NCBI RefSeq assembly: GCF_017813355.1
Contig: NZ_JAGIYZ010000003.1
Location: 124,001 to 188,000, forward strand
Length of the DNA stretch: 64,000 bases
Direction: 5' to 3'
Origin: Roseomonas nitratireducens
GTDB taxonomy: Bacteria; Pseudomonadota; Alphaproteobacteria; Acetobacterales; Acetobacteraceae
Positions within the stretch are counted from its first letter, which is position 1, and each line of letters begins with the position of its first letter. The translations under genes were made by a program, and so were the position numbers. Under the pieces are notes generated by a model. The model saw nothing but the letters and a program-made list of their open reading frames with translations, was not told the DNA's origin and did no database searches. Shown here one piece after another: positions 17,059-26,414 of this stretch.

Positions 17059-19970
17059 GCCAGTGCCCGATCGAGCAGCCGGACGGAATGCAGTGCCTCC
17101 CGGCCCGCGAGGTCGCTGATCTGGTGGCGGCAGGATGTGCCGTCGGCGACGATGAAGGCGGTGGGTGCCGCCGCGCGCACCGCGGGCAGCAGCGCCAGTT
17201 CGCCCATGGCCTTGGACGCCGCGAGCGTTTCCGCCTGGTAGCCGAAGGCCCCCGCCATGCCGCAGCAGGACGACGCGATGGGCGAGACCTTCAGCCCCGG
17301 GATGCGCTTGAGAAGGGCGACCGCCGGCGGGAAGGTGCCGAACGCCTTCTGGTGGCAATGGCCGTGGATATGCGCCTCGCCGTCGATGGGCTTGAGCGGC
17401 AGCGCGGCCTTCTCGCGTTCCAGGAACTCGCTCAGCAGGAAGGCACGGGCGGCGAGCGCGCGCGCGGCCTCGCCCGGCAGCAGGGCGAGGAACTCGTCGC
17501 GCAGCGTCGTCAGGCTCGACGGCTCGATGCCAATGACGGGGCTGGTCCAGGCCGAGAGCGCTTCGACCGTCCGCCGCGCTTCCTCCCGCGCCCGGTCCAC
17601 CAGCCCGGCGGCGAGCAGCGTGCGCCCTTCATCGAGCGGCCGCATGCCGCGCGGCGGCCGCGCCACCGCCGGGTCGTAGCCCGCGGCGCGAAGGACGCGG
17701 ATCGCGGCGCGGAGGTTCTCCGGCTCGAAATAGCGGTTGAAGGCGTCGGGCAGCAGGATGACCTCGCCGTCGCGCCCATCCGGCGCGCGGAGTTCCGCAT
17801 CGTGGAAGGCGCCCCAGGCGAAGCGGGGCAGCGAGCGTTCGGCGGCGAGGCCGAGCAGGCGTTCCGACAGCGCGGCAAGCCCCGGGATCGTGTCCCGCGC
17901 ATTGGCGAGCGGCGGCAGCAGCGAGGCGAACCGCGCCCAGCGCGGCAGGGTCGCGACGATGCGTTCCCGCCAGCCGATGCCGTGGCGGTTCGCACGCGCG
18001 GCCAGCACCTCGATCTTCATCCGCGCCATGTCGACGCCCGTCGGGCATTCGCGCTTGCAGCCCTTGCAGGAGACGCACAGTTCCATCGCCGCCGCGACCT
18101 CGTCCGAGGCGAGCGCATCGGGGCCGAGCTGGCCCGTCAGGGCGAGGCGCAGCGTGTTCGCCCGCCCGCGCGTCAGGTGCCGCTCATCCCGCGTCGCGCG
18201 GAAGGACGGGCACATGACATTGGCGTCGAATTTCCGGCAGGTGCCGTTGTTGTTGCACATCTCGACGGCGCCGAGCAGGCCGCCGAGCGGGCCCGGATGC
18301 TCCGACCAGTCGAGCACGGGCGTGACCTTCGCATCCGCCGCGTAGCCGGGCGCGTAGCGGAACAGGCTGCGGTCATCCATGCGCGGCGGGCGGACGACGC
18401 GTCCCGGGTTCAGCAGCGCGTTCGGGTCGAAGGAGTCCTTCACTTCCTCGAAGGCGCGGGCGATGCGGGGGCCGAACATCGGCTCGTTGAATTCGGACCG
18501 GACGATCCCGTCGCCATGCTCGCCGGAATGGCTCCCCTTGTATTCGCGCACCAGGGCGAAGCATTCCTCGGCGATGGCGCGCATCTTCCGCACGTCCTCG
18601 CCATCCTTCATGTTCAGCACGGGGCGGACATGCAGGCAGCCGACCGAGGCATGGGCGTACCAGGTGCCCTTGGTGCCGTGCTTCGCGAAGACGTCGTTCA
18701 GCCGCTCCGTGTAGTCGGCGAGGTCGGGCAGCGCGACGGCGCAATCCTCGATGAAGGAGACCGGCTTACCGTCGCCCTTCATCGACATCATGATGTTGAG
18801 CCCGGCCTCCCGCACCTCGGCGATCGCGGCCTGGAAGCCGGCATCGGTCGCGCGTACCACGGCGTCGGGGTAGCCGAGGTCGGCCATCATCTCCTCGAGC
18901 CGGTCGAGCGCGCGCAGCAGCGGCGCGTCCTCCTGCCCATGGAACTCGACGATCAGCAGGCTGTCGGGCTCGCCCTTGACCATCCTGTCGATGGTGGCGC
19001 GGTAGATCGGGATCGATCGGCCGAGGTCGATCATCGTCCGGTCCACCAGCTCCACCGCCTCCGGGTCCAGCGTGACCAGGTGCTGGGAGGCCGCCATGGC
19101 CGCGCGGAAGGTCGGGAACTGGCAGATGCCGAGCGCCTTGCGCGGCTTGATCGGCCAGAGCTTGAGATCGAGTGCGGCGGAGAAGGCGAGCGTGCCCTCG
19201 CTGCCCACAAGCAGCCGTGCGAGGTTGCCGCGCCCCTCGGCCCGCGCGGCCGGCGTCAGGCTCTCGATGTTGTAGCCCCCCACCCGGCGCAGCTGGTTCG
19301 GGAAGCGCGCGGCGATCTCCTCCGCCTCCCGCGCGCCCAGCGCGCGCAGCCGCTGGATCAGCTCGGCCGCCGGGGCGGGGATGTCGCCGCCGAGATTGTC
19401 CGGCAGGTCGCCGAAGGTAAAGCGCGACCCGTCCGCCAGCAGCGCGTCGATGGCGGTGACGTTGTCGGCCATCAGCCCGTAGCGGATGGACTTCGACCCG
19501 CAGGAATTGTTCCCCGCCATGCCGCCGATGGTGCAGCGCTGCCAGGTCGATGGATCGACCGGGAAGAACAGGCCATGCGCCTTCAGCGCGTCGTTCAGCG
19601 CGCCGAGCGCGATGCCCGGCTGCACGCGCGCGGTGCCCGCCGCGGCATCCACCGCGATGACGTCCCGCAGGTACTTCGTGCAGTCGAGCACCAGCGCGCG
19701 GTTGACCGTCTGCCCGCATTGGGACGTGCCGCCGCCGCGCGGCAGGACGGGGATGCCTTCCTCCCGGCAGATCGCCATGGCCGCCTGCACGTCCTCGATC
19801 GTGCGGGGCACGAGCACGCCATAGGGCTCGATCTGGTAGATGCTCGCATCGGTCGCGTAGCGGCCGCGATCGGCGGGCGCGAAGAGCACCTCGCCGCGCG
19901 TCTCGCGGCGCAGGCGGGCGGCGAGGCGGCTGTCGCCGATGGTCGGGCGGGTCGTCACGTTCATCGTCAT
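17055..19970 (-). CDS. FAD- and Fe-S-binding D-2-hydroxyacid dehydrogenase (YdiJ-like)
   Basis: A 971-residue fusion. The N-terminal half is a PCMH/VAO-type FAD domain (LPRGGGTSQCGQTVNRALVL near residues 77-96, then GMAGNNSCGSKSIRYG) with a C-terminal GlcD-like cap (GEHGDGIVRSEF). The C-terminal half has a ferredoxin-type CVSCKGCKRECPTGVD motif and a CCG-type domain with HGHCHQKAF and SSCCGMAGAFGY. E. coli YdiJ has the same plan (about 1018 residues) and oxidises D-2-hydroxyglutarate; related proteins oxidise D-lactate. Electrons probably go from FAD through the clusters to a quinone or carrier. It overlaps its upstream neighbour (quinone reductase) and downstream DUF924 by ATGA. Confidence 0.88.
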   Translation of the reverse strand: MTMNVTTRPTIGDSRLAARLRRETRGEVLFAPADRGRYATDASIYQIEPYGVLVPRTIEDVQAAMAICREEGIPVLPRGGGTSQCGQTVNRALVLDCTKYLRDVIAVDAAAGTARVQPGIALGALNDALKAHGLFFPVDPSTWQRCTIGGMAGNNSCGSKSIRYGLMADNVTAIDALLADGSRFTFGDLPDNLGGDIPAPAAELIQRLRALGAREAEEIAARFPNQLRRVGGYNIESLTPAARAEGRGNLARLLVGSEGTLAFSAALDLKLWPIKPRKALGICQFPTFRAAMAASQHLVTLDPEAVELVDRTMIDLGRSIPIYRATIDRMVKGEPDSLLIVEFHGQEDAPLLRALDRLEEMMADLGYPDAVVRATDAGFQAAIAEVREAGLNIMMSMKGDGKPVSFIEDCAVALPDLADYTERLNDVFAKHGTKGTWYAHASVGCLHVRPVLNMKDGEDVRKMRAIAEECFALVREYKGSHSGEHGDGIVRSEFNEPMFGPRIARAFEEVKDSFDPNALLNPGRVVRPPRMDDRSLFRYAPGYAADAKVTPVLDWSEHPGPLGGLLGAVEMCNNNGTCRKFDANVMCPSFRATRDERHLTRGRANTLRLALTGQLGPDALASDEVAAAMELCVSCKGCKRECPTGVDMARMKIEVLAARANRHGIGWRERIVATLPRWARFASLLPPLANARDTIPGLAALSERLLGLAAERSLPRFAWGAFHDAELRAPDGRDGEVILLPDAFNRYFEPENLRAAIRVLRAAGYDPAVARPPRGMRPLDEGRTLLAAGLVDRAREEARRTVEALSAWTSPVIGIEPSSLTTLRDEFLALLPGEAARALAARAFLLSEFLEREKAALPLKPIDGEAHIHGHCHQKAFGTFPPAVALLKRIPGLKVSPIASSCCGMAGAFGYQAETLAASKAMGELALLPAVRAAAPTAFIVADGTSCRHQISDLAGREALHSVRLLDRALA

Positions 19971-20965
19971 GCGTCCTGGGGCAGCAGGATGAGGGGCGCC
20001 TCGGCCTGCCGGGATTCGAGGAGATGGTGCGCGCGCGCCGCCTCGGCCAGCGGCAGCGCAGCGCCGGGTTCGGCGCGGACAGCGCCGGCTTCGAGCACGG
20101 CGAACAGCGCCGCCGCCATGCGTTCCAGCGCCGCGCGCTCGGCGATGTAGTGGAACAGGATGGGCCGCGTCAGGCTGTTGGATTTCGCCGCCAGGCGCTG
20201 GACCTGGAAGGGCGGCACGGGGCCGGAGGCCTGGCCGAAATTCACGAGGTGCCCGCGCGGCGCGAGGCAGTCGAGCGACCCGTCGAAGGTGTCATGCCCC
20301 ACCGAATCATAGGCCGCGTCCACGCCGCGACCGTCGGTGAGGCGCCGGACCTCCGCGACGAAATCCTGGTCCCGGTAGAGCACGACATGCGCGCAGCCGG
20401 CCGCGCGCGCGACCTCCGCCTTCGCCGCCGACCCCGCGGTGCCGATCACCGTCGCGCCGAGATGCGCCGCCCATTGGCAGAGGATCCGCCCGACGCCGCC
20501 CGCCGCGGCGTGGACCAGGATGGTCTGCCCGGCCTGCACGCGATGCACCTGGCGCAGCAGCATCTCCGCGGTCAGGCCCTTGAGCAGCACGCTCGCGGCG
20601 AGCCTTTCGGGCATCCAGTCCGGCAGGCGCAGCGCGATCGCGGCCGGCAGCACGCGGTGGGACGCGTAGGCGCCATAGCCGCCGGTCACGTAGCCGATGC
20701 GGTCACCCGCCGCGAAGCCCGTCACGCCGGCGCCGACGGCCTCGACGATGCCCGCGGCCTCGATGCCCGGCACGCCCGGCAGCGGCAGGGTGCGATACAG
20801 GCCCGACCGCACGTAGCAATCGTGGAAGTTCACGCCGATCGCGGTCTGGCGGATGCGCAGCTCGCCCGGGCCCGGCGCGGGCACGTCGATGGATTCCGCG
20901 CGCAGCATCGCGGGACCGCCGACCTCGCGCAGCATGATCGCCTGGGGCAACTCCGCCTCTCCCAT
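19967..20965 (-). CDS. NADPH:quinone reductase-like medium-chain dehydrogenase
   Basis: A 332-residue protein of the quinone oxidoreductase (Qor/zeta-crystallin) branch of the MDR superfamily. Features: GVNFHDCYVRSGLY near residue 49, PGIEAAGIVEAVGAGV, the NADPH site in VHAAAGGVGRILCQWAAHLG (about 154-173), and the C-terminal LPLAEAARAHHLLESRQAEA typical of Qor. The catalytic-zinc cysteines are absent, as expected. First gene of the coupled trio with the YdiJ-like dehydrogenase and DUF924, which may share a role in hydroxyacid or quinone redox balance. Confidence 0.88.
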   Translation of the reverse strand: MGEAELPQAIMLREVGGPAMLRAESIDVPAPGPGELRIRQTAIGVNFHDCYVRSGLYRTLPLPGVPGIEAAGIVEAVGAGVTGFAAGDRIGYVTGGYGAYASHRVLPAAIALRLPDWMPERLAASVLLKGLTAEMLLRQVHRVQAGQTILVHAAAGGVGRILCQWAAHLGATVIGTAGSAAKAEVARAAGCAHVVLYRDQDFVAEVRRLTDGRGVDAAYDSVGHDTFDGSLDCLAPRGHLVNFGQASGPVPPFQVQRLAAKSNSLTRPILFHYIAERAALERMAAALFAVLEAGAVRAEPGAALPLAEAARAHHLLESRQAEAPLILLPQDA

Positions 20966-21097
20966 GCACCGGGCCGGACCCTAGCGGCGAAGGCCGCGCT
21001 TGTCCGATCCATAATCTTCATCGGAGCGACAAGCCGAACTCATTGGCGCCGGCGCCCCGTTCCCGGCATGAAGCGCCGGAAGAAGAGGATCCGTCCC

Positions 21098-22282
21098 ATG
21101 GCCTATTTCCAGTCCAAGCCCGTCGCCGGCCGTCATTTCCTGCAGATCCCGGGCCCGACCAACGTGCCCGACCGCGTGCTGCGCGCCATGGACAACCCGA
21201 CCATGGACCATCGCGGCCCGGATTTCGGCAAGCTCGGCAAGCAGCTGCTGGAAAAGGTCCGCCACGTCTTCAAGACCGAGAGCCATGTGATCATCTACCC
21301 GGCCTCCGGCACCGGGGCCTGGGAAGCGGCGCTGACCAACACGCTGTCGCCCGGCGACCGCGTGCTGATGTGCGAGACGGGCTGGTTCGCGCATCTGTGG
21401 CAGGAGATGGCCGGGCGGCTCGGCATCGTGACCGACTTCGTCAAGACCGACTGGCGCCGCGGCGCGGATGTCGCGCAGATCGAGGCCCGCCTGCGCGAGG
21501 ACAAGGCGCACGCGATCAAGGCCGTCTGCGTCGTGCACAACGAAACCAGCACGGGCTGCACCAGCCGCATCGACGAGGTGCGCCGCGCGATGGACGCGGC
21601 CGGCCATCCGGCGCTGCTGCTGGTGGACACCATCTCCTCGCTGGGGTCGATCGACTACCGGCACGACGAATGGGGCGTCGACGTCACCGTCTCGGGCAGC
21701 CAGAAGGGGCTGATGCTGCCGCCGGGGCTGTCCTTCAACGCGATCTCGGCCAAGGCGCTGAAGGCGAGCGAGACGGCGCGCCTGCCGCGGTCCTTCTGGG
21801 ACTGGAAGCCGATGCTGGCGGCCAACGCGACCGGCTACTTCCCCTACACGCCGGCGACGAACCTGCTCTATGGCCTCGACGCCGCGGTCGACATGCTGAT
21901 GGAGGAAGGGCTCGAGAACGTCTTCGCCCGCCATGACCGCCATGCCGAGGCGACGCGCCGCGCCGTGCGCCACTGGGGCTTCGAGGTCCAGTGCGCCGAG
22001 CCGCGGCACTATTCCTCGGCGCTGACCGCGGTGCGGCTGCCGGAAGGCCATTCGGCGAACGGGCTGCGCGCGACGATCCTCGAGAACTTCAACATGAGCC
22101 TCGGCAACGGGCTGGGCCAGTTGAACGACCGGGTCTTCCGCATCGGCCATCTGGGCGATTTCGGCGACCTGTCGCTGATCGGCACGCTGGGCGGGGTGGA
22201 GATGGGGCTGCGCAAGGCCGGCATCCCGCACCAGGAAGGCGGGGTGCAGGCGGCGATGGCCTACCTCTCGGGCAACGGCTGA
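21098..22282 (+). CDS. Serine-glyoxylate aminotransferase
   Basis: A 394-residue class V aminotransferase. The PLP lysine is in [13 protein letters not shown] (Lys203). The N-terminus [20 protein letters not shown] and the segment [11 protein letters not shown] are characteristic of serine-glyoxylate aminotransferase, as is [20 protein letters not shown] near the end. It converts serine and glyoxylate to hydroxypyruvate and glycine, a key step of the serine cycle and glyoxylate recycling. The ATG at 21098 has AAGAGGA eight bases upstream; an ATG at 21068 would add a poorly supported MKRRKKRIRP tail. The 3' end overlaps the convergent acyltransferase gene by 22 bp. Confidence 0.88.
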   Translation: MAYFQSKPVAGRHFLQIPGPTNVPDRVLRAMDNPTMDHRGPDFGKLGKQLLEKVRHVFKTESHVIIYPASGTGAWEAALTNTLSPGDRVLMCETGWFAHLWQEMAGRLGIVTDFVKTDWRRGADVAQIEARLREDKAHAIKAVCVVHNETSTGCTSRIDEVRRAMDAAGHPALLLVDTISSLGSIDYRHDEWGVDVTVSGSQKGLMLPPGLSFNAISAKALKASETARLPRSFWDWKPMLAANATGYFPYTPATNLLYGLDAAVDMLMEEGLENVFARHDRHAEATRRAVRHWGFEVQCAEPRHYSSALTAVRLPEGHSANGLRATILENFNMSLGNGLGQLNDRVFRIGHLGDFGDLSLIGTLGGVEMGLRKAGIPHQEGGVQAAMAYLSGNG

Positions 22283-22908
22283 ACGTCCCAGCGGTCGCAG
22301 AAGGCCGCGACATCCTCGGTCTGGAACGCGGCGACGCGGTCGAGCACCGTGTCGAACGGCCAGTCCCACCAGGCGATCCGGGCCAGCCGCGCGGCGATGT
22401 CGCGCGGGAAGCGTTCCCGGATCTGCCGGGCGGGCACGCCGCCCACGATGGTGTAGGGCGCCACGTCGCGGGAGACGACGGCGCCGGCGGCGAGCACCGC
22501 CCCGTCGCCCACGGTCACGCCCGGCAGCACGATCACGCCGTGGCCGATCCAGACATCGTGGCCGATCCGCACGCGGTCGCCGCGGCGGTCGGCGAAGAAG
22601 GTCGCGTCCCGCCGCGCCGCCGGGTCGTAGTATTCGGGCACGTAGGTGAAACGGTGCAGGGACGGCCGGCCCATCGGGTGGTTCGGCGCGCCGATCCGCA
22701 CATCGGCCGCGATCGCGGTGAACTTGCCGATCTCGGCATCGGCCACCATGCAGTCCCGGCCGAGATAGGTCGCGTCGCCGATCGTGGCGTACTCGATGGC
22801 GCAGCGCTCGCCGATCTCGCATTGCCGGCCGATGGACGCCTCCCGCAGCCGCGCGGTCGGGTGGATGACCGTCTCGGCGATCTTGGGGGCGGATGCTTGA
22901 TCGTTCAT
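22261..22908 (-). CDS. Hexapeptide-repeat acetyltransferase, phosphonate-cluster type
   Basis: A 215-residue left-handed beta-helix transferase with [LIV]GxxxxI repeats from about residue 15 to 160. The details [37 protein letters not shown] and the end [18 protein letters not shown] match the 'phosphonate metabolism, transferase hexapeptide repeat' group usually encoded beside the C-P lyase phn genes. No phn genes are present within this window, so it is either an orphan or an ordinary chloramphenicol-acetyltransferase-like enzyme. Convergent overlap of 22 bp with the aminotransferase gene. Confidence 0.75.
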   Translation of the reverse strand: MNDQASAPKIAETVIHPTARLREASIGRQCEIGERCAIEYATIGDATYLGRDCMVADAEIGKFTAIAADVRIGAPNHPMGRPSLHRFTYVPEYYDPAARRDATFFADRRGDRVRIGHDVWIGHGVIVLPGVTVGDGAVLAAGAVVSRDVAPYTIVGGVPARQIRERFPRDIAARLARIAWWDWPFDTVLDRVAAFQTEDVAAFCDRWDVQPLPER

Positions 22909-23157
22909 GCGTGTCTCCGCGCGAGGAACAGGGTATTGTCATCGACGGATCGCGCAACCGTCGCGCGGCCATCACGAACGGGGCCCCGCTTGCGGCGGGG
23001 TCGAGCGCGGCCCATGGTCGCGCGACGCCAGGGGGGCAGGGTCATGCCGGCGCCATCGAGGTCAGGATCCCGCCCCGGCGGGCATGTGGCCCTGGCCGCC
23101 ACCCACCCGGCTGCGGCACGCTGAGGTCCCGTCGGAACGCGAGAACGCAGGAAACGC

Positions 23158-23799
23158 ATGGCCGAGATCGACCACATCGTCATTGGCGCCCTCACCCTCG
23201 AGGACGGGGCGCGCTACGCGGAAGCCCTGCTCGGCGTGAAGCCCTCCAAGGGCGGCGCGCATGCGGGCCTCGGCACGCACAACATGCTGATCGGCATGGG
23301 GGCGAACTGCTACATCGAGATCATCGCCCCCGATCCGGCCCAGCCCGCGCCGCCGCATCCGCGGCTCTTCGACCTCGACGACGCCTCGCTGCGCAACATG
23401 CTCGAGGCCGAGCCGCGGCTGATCGCCTATGTCGCCTCCACCCCCGCGCTCGATCCGCTGGTGGCGCGACTCGGCACCTCCCATGCCGGGGAGATCGCGT
23501 CGATGTCGCGCGGCGACCTGCGCTGGCGCATGGCCTTCCCGCCGCAGCGCCAGGACATGGACAACCTGATCCCGCCGATGATCCAGTGGGAGGGCGAGCG
23601 TGCCGCCAAGCACATCCGCGACTCCGGCTGGCGCCTGACGGCCCTGGAAGCCGAGCACCCGGACGCGCAGGCCCTGCGCACCGCGCTCGCCGGCCGCGGC
23701 CTGGGCGATGCGGTGAAGGTCAAGCAAAGCCCGCATCCCCGCCTCGTCGCCCATCTCCGCCACCGGGACGGGCGCGAGGCCACGCTGACGAGCGCATAG
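23158..23799 (+). CDS. VOC (glyoxalase-like) family protein
   Basis: A 213-residue protein of the vicinal-oxygen-chelate superfamily in its 'glyoxalase-like domain' version. The opening strand is EIDHIVIGALTLEDGARY, followed by LGTHNMLIGMGANCYIEIIA, the canonical first module with a candidate metal His and Glu. The middle (RWRMAFPPQRQDM ... IPPMIQWEG) is typical of the group. ATG with an AGGAAA Shine-Dalgarno. The 249 bp upstream hold nothing recognised. Function within the superfamily (isomerase, dioxygenase or lyase) cannot be told. Confidence 0.8.
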   Translation: MAEIDHIVIGALTLEDGARYAEALLGVKPSKGGAHAGLGTHNMLIGMGANCYIEIIAPDPAQPAPPHPRLFDLDDASLRNMLEAEPRLIAYVASTPALDPLVARLGTSHAGEIASMSRGDLRWRMAFPPQRQDMDNLIPPMIQWEGERAAKHIRDSGWRLTALEAEHPDAQALRTALAGRGLGDAVKVKQSPHPRLVAHLRHRDGREATLTSA

Positions 23800-23871
23800 C
23801 GTGCAACGTGGCGGATGCACTATCCTAATGGGCGATGAGTGCGGGAACGGAATGCCGTCCTGCGGGCATCG

Positions 23872-24501
23872 TCAGGCTTGAACCGGGGTCTCATGCCGCG
23901 CCGCATTGTCGCGCCGATAGCGCCATACGCTTGCCGGCGGCAGGTTGAACGGCGTGAAGGCTTCCCGACGCGCCGACAGGCCGAGCGCCTTCCACGGCAG
24001 CGGGGAGGTCACGCAATAGGTGTAGAGCAGGAAGCCGCGCCCCGGGGCCACCGCCTCGACCGCGTCAATGAAGGCGCGCTGGCGCTCGATCGGCAGCAGC
24101 ACCAGCGGGATGCCGCAGATCGCCGTGCCGATGCGCCCGTGCAGCGCCGCGGGCAGGGCATCGGCCAGCGCGAAGGCATCGCCCTGCACCACCGTCACGC
24201 CCGGCAGGGCGCGCGACAGGTGCTCGGCCATCTCCGGCACGATCTCGACGACCACCAGGCGTTCGGGCGGCACGCCGCCGTCGAGCAACGCCCGGCTGAT
24301 CGCGCCCGTGCCGGCGCCCAGTTCGACCACCACCTCGTCCGGCCCGCGCTCGATCAGCGCCGCGATCTTCTTGCCCAGCGCCGGGGAGGACGGGACGAGC
24401 GAGCCCATCTGCAGCGGATTGGCGAGCCAGCGGCGCAGGAAAAGGCTGGTGCCACCCGCCTGCCTGGGCGAAGGACGGTCTCCGAGGGTGATCCCCGACA
24501 T
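23872..24501 (-). CDS. SAM-dependent methyltransferase, PmtA-like phospholipid N-methyltransferase
   Basis: A 209-residue class I methyltransferase. The SAM-binding motif I is VVVELGAGTGAISRALLDGG, followed by the acidic VVVEIVPEMAEHL, and VVQGDAFAL as motif II. The N-terminal FLRRWLANPLQMGSLVPSSPALGKK and the segment GIPLVLLP are typical of the Rhodobacter-type phosphatidylethanolamine N-methyltransferase (PmtA), which resembles rRNA adenine dimethylases. The start at 24501 is preferred because GGAGAG precedes it; in-frame ATG and TTG codons further upstream lack one. Phosphatidylcholine synthesis at the inner membrane is the likely role. Confidence 0.75.
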   Translation of the reverse strand: MSGITLGDRPSPRQAGGTSLFLRRWLANPLQMGSLVPSSPALGKKIAALIERGPDEVVVELGAGTGAISRALLDGGVPPERLVVVEIVPEMAEHLSRALPGVTVVQGDAFALADALPAALHGRIGTAICGIPLVLLPIERQRAFIDAVEAVAPGRGFLLYTYCVTSPLPWKALGLSARREAFTPFNLPPASVWRYRRDNAARHETPVQA

Positions 24502-24611
24502 GCGGCTCTCCATGACAAAAGGATGACAATTCAAGGGGTTGGCGACGCGGCCGTGATATGGCGCGGTCCGATGGCGCGCCAGTTACCGTTGCGTGTCGCG
24601 GGGCCGCGCGC

Positions 24612-25985
24612 ATGACGGCCCGCGTCCTCGTCGTCGACGACGTCCCGGCCAATCTCCGGCTGCTCGAGGCGAAGCTGCGCGCCGAGTATTTCGAGGTCGC
24701 GCTCGCGGCCTCGGGGCCCGAGGCGCTCGCGCTCTCCTCCGCCTGGTCGCCCGACATCGTGCTGCTCGATGTGATGATGCCGGGCATGGACGGCTACGAG
24801 GTCTGCCGCCGGCTCAAGGCGCAGGACCAGACCTCCCACATCCCCGTCGTCATGGTCACCGCGCTGACCGAGCAGTCCGAGCGCGTGCGCGGGCTCGAGG
24901 CCGGGGCGGACGACTTCATCTCCAAGCCGGTCGACACGGCGCTGCTGTTCGCCCGGCTGCGCGCGCTGCTGCGCGTGAAGCAGGTGCTGGATGCGTGGCG
25001 CGTGCGGGCCGAGACGGCGCGCGAACTGGGCTTCGAGCAGCCCGGCGCGCCGGCCGAGGAATTCATGGGATCGCGCCTGCTGCTCGCCGGCGCCGAGCCG
25101 GCGGAGGCCGCCGCGGTCGCCGCCGCGGTCGCGGCCGATGGCATGATCCTCGACCTCGCGCCCGACGAGCCCGCGGCCTGGGACATGCTGCAGGACCAGT
25201 TGCACGACCTTGCCCTGCTGAGCCTGCCGCTGGCGGGCGGGGACGCGCTGCGCCTCGCCTCCCGGCTGCGCGCGCATGCCGACAGCCGCGACCTGCCGCT
25301 CGTGCTGCTGGCGGGGGAGGAGCAGCGCCAAGCGGTGCTGCGCGCCTTCGACCTCGGTGCCTCCGACCACGTGATGCGGCCGGTCGATCCGCCGGAACTG
25401 CGCGCGCGGGTGCGCAACCAGCTGCGCCGGCGCCGCTACCAGGACCTGCTGCGCGACAGCCTCGACCGGTCGCTCGAACTGGCGGTGACCGATTCGCTGA
25501 CCGGGCTGCGCAACCGGCGCTATGTGCGCCGCCACCTCGAATCGCTGCTGCGCACCGGGGCCACGGCGGCGGTGCTGCTGATCGACGTGGACCGCTTCAA
25601 GCCGCTGAACGACCGGCATGGCCACGCCGCGGGCGACGCCGCGCTGCAGGAGGTCGCCGCGCGCCTGCGCGAGCACCTGCGCGCCGTCGACGTCGTCGCG
25701 CGCTATGGCGGGGAGGAATTCCTCGTCGTCATGGCCGGGGCGGGGGAGGAGGAGGCGCAGGCGGTGGCCGAGCGGCTGCGCCTGTCGGTCGCCGATACGC
25801 CCGTGCCGGCGGGCAACCTGCTGCTGCCGGTCACCGTGTCGATCGGCACCGCGGTGGCGCGCGGCCAGGCGGCGGCGGACGGGCTGATCGCGGCGGCGGA
25901 TGCTGCGCTGTACCGCGCCAAGGAACGCGGGCGGAACCGGGCGGAACTGGCCATGGCCGAGGATTGGGGCGCGGCGCCCGAATAA
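24612..25985 (+). CDS. pleD: PleD-type response regulator / diguanylate cyclase
   Basis: A 457-residue protein with the PleD plan: receiver domain 1 (residues 1-120, phospho-acceptor Asp53 in LLDVMMPGMDGYE, Lys in ISKPVD), a degenerate second receiver (about 145-270) and a GGDEF cyclase domain (about 285-457). The active site reads GGEEF at 366-370, and the inhibitory I-site RAVD (357-360) lies five residues before it, so feedback inhibition by c-di-GMP is expected. Phosphorylation drives dimerisation and c-di-GMP synthesis, which governs the motile-to-sessile switch in Caulobacter. The gene for ribosomal protein L33 lies downstream on the opposite strand, as often seen in Alphaproteobacteria. 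Confidence 0.92.
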   Translation: MTARVLVVDDVPANLRLLEAKLRAEYFEVALAASGPEALALSSAWSPDIVLLDVMMPGMDGYEVCRRLKAQDQTSHIPVVMVTALTEQSERVRGLEAGADDFISKPVDTALLFARLRALLRVKQVLDAWRVRAETARELGFEQPGAPAEEFMGSRLLLAGAEPAEAAAVAAAVAADGMILDLAPDEPAAWDMLQDQLHDLALLSLPLAGGDALRLASRLRAHADSRDLPLVLLAGEEQRQAVLRAFDLGASDHVMRPVDPPELRARVRNQLRRRRYQDLLRDSLDRSLELAVTDSLTGLRNRRYVRRHLESLLRTGATAAVLLIDVDRFKPLNDRHGHAAGDAALQEVAARLREHLRAVDVVARYGGEEFLVVMAGAGEEEAQAVAERLRLSVADTPVPAGNLLLPVTVSIGTAVARGQAAADGLIAAADAALYRAKERGRNRAELAMAEDWGAAPE

Positions 25986-26073
25986 CGGCGCCGCGATTCG
26001 GCGGGCGCGTCCCGGCCGGGCCAGCTGCCCGTCGGCACCTTAAGTCGCGGCCAGGCAGCGTGCATCCACGACG

Positions 26074-26103
26074 AAAAGGGGCGCGCCCGGCGGGCACGCC
26101 CCT
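26074..26103 (-). terminator. Intrinsic terminator of the L33 gene
   Basis: Read on the minus strand, GGGGCGTGCCCG and GGGCGCGCCCC form a GC-rich stem followed by TTTT. It lies 41 bp beyond the rpmG stop codon and between two convergent genes (pleD and rpmG). Confidence 0.75.
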
Positions 26104-26144
26104 CAAGTCGCCAGGATCCGGGCGGGGTCAGCCCGCCCGCGGCA

Positions 26145-26312
26145 TCACTTGATCTTCGCTTCCCGGAAGACGACGTGCTTGCGCGCGACCGGGTCGTACT
26201 TCTTCTTTTCCATCTTCGCCGTCATCGTGCGCGTGTTCTTCTTCGTGACGTAGAAGTAGCCGGTGTCGGCACTGCTCACGAGGCGGATCAGGATGGTGTT
26301 CGACTTCGCCAT
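26145..26312 (-). CDS. rpmG: 50S ribosomal protein L33
   Basis: A 55-residue protein beginning [20 protein letters not shown] and ending [10 protein letters not shown], with the L33 core [10 protein letters not shown] and [12 protein letters not shown]. This is the full length of bacterial L33. The zinc-ribbon cysteines are absent, so it is the zinc-independent form usual in Proteobacteria. ATG with GGAG seven bases upstream; a terminator follows. It is a structural part of the large ribosomal subunit near the E-site. Confidence 0.97.
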   Translation of the reverse strand: MAKSNTILIRLVSSADTGYFYVTKKNTRTMTAKMEKKKYDPVARKHVVFREAKIK

Positions 26313-26414
26313 GACATGACTCCATGGCCCGGGGGCTGAGAGGCCCAGGGCGCGAGAGCGCGGAACCTAGCGTCCGCCGCGCCGGCGTCAAGCGCGAAAG
26401 GGGACCTGGGGGCC

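Noticed and set aside
17088-20150. 1020-codon open frame opposite the YdiJ-like gene
   Set aside because: Antisense shadow with biased composition (Arg, Gly, Ala, His) and no domain; the minus-strand gene has clear FAD and Fe-S motifs.
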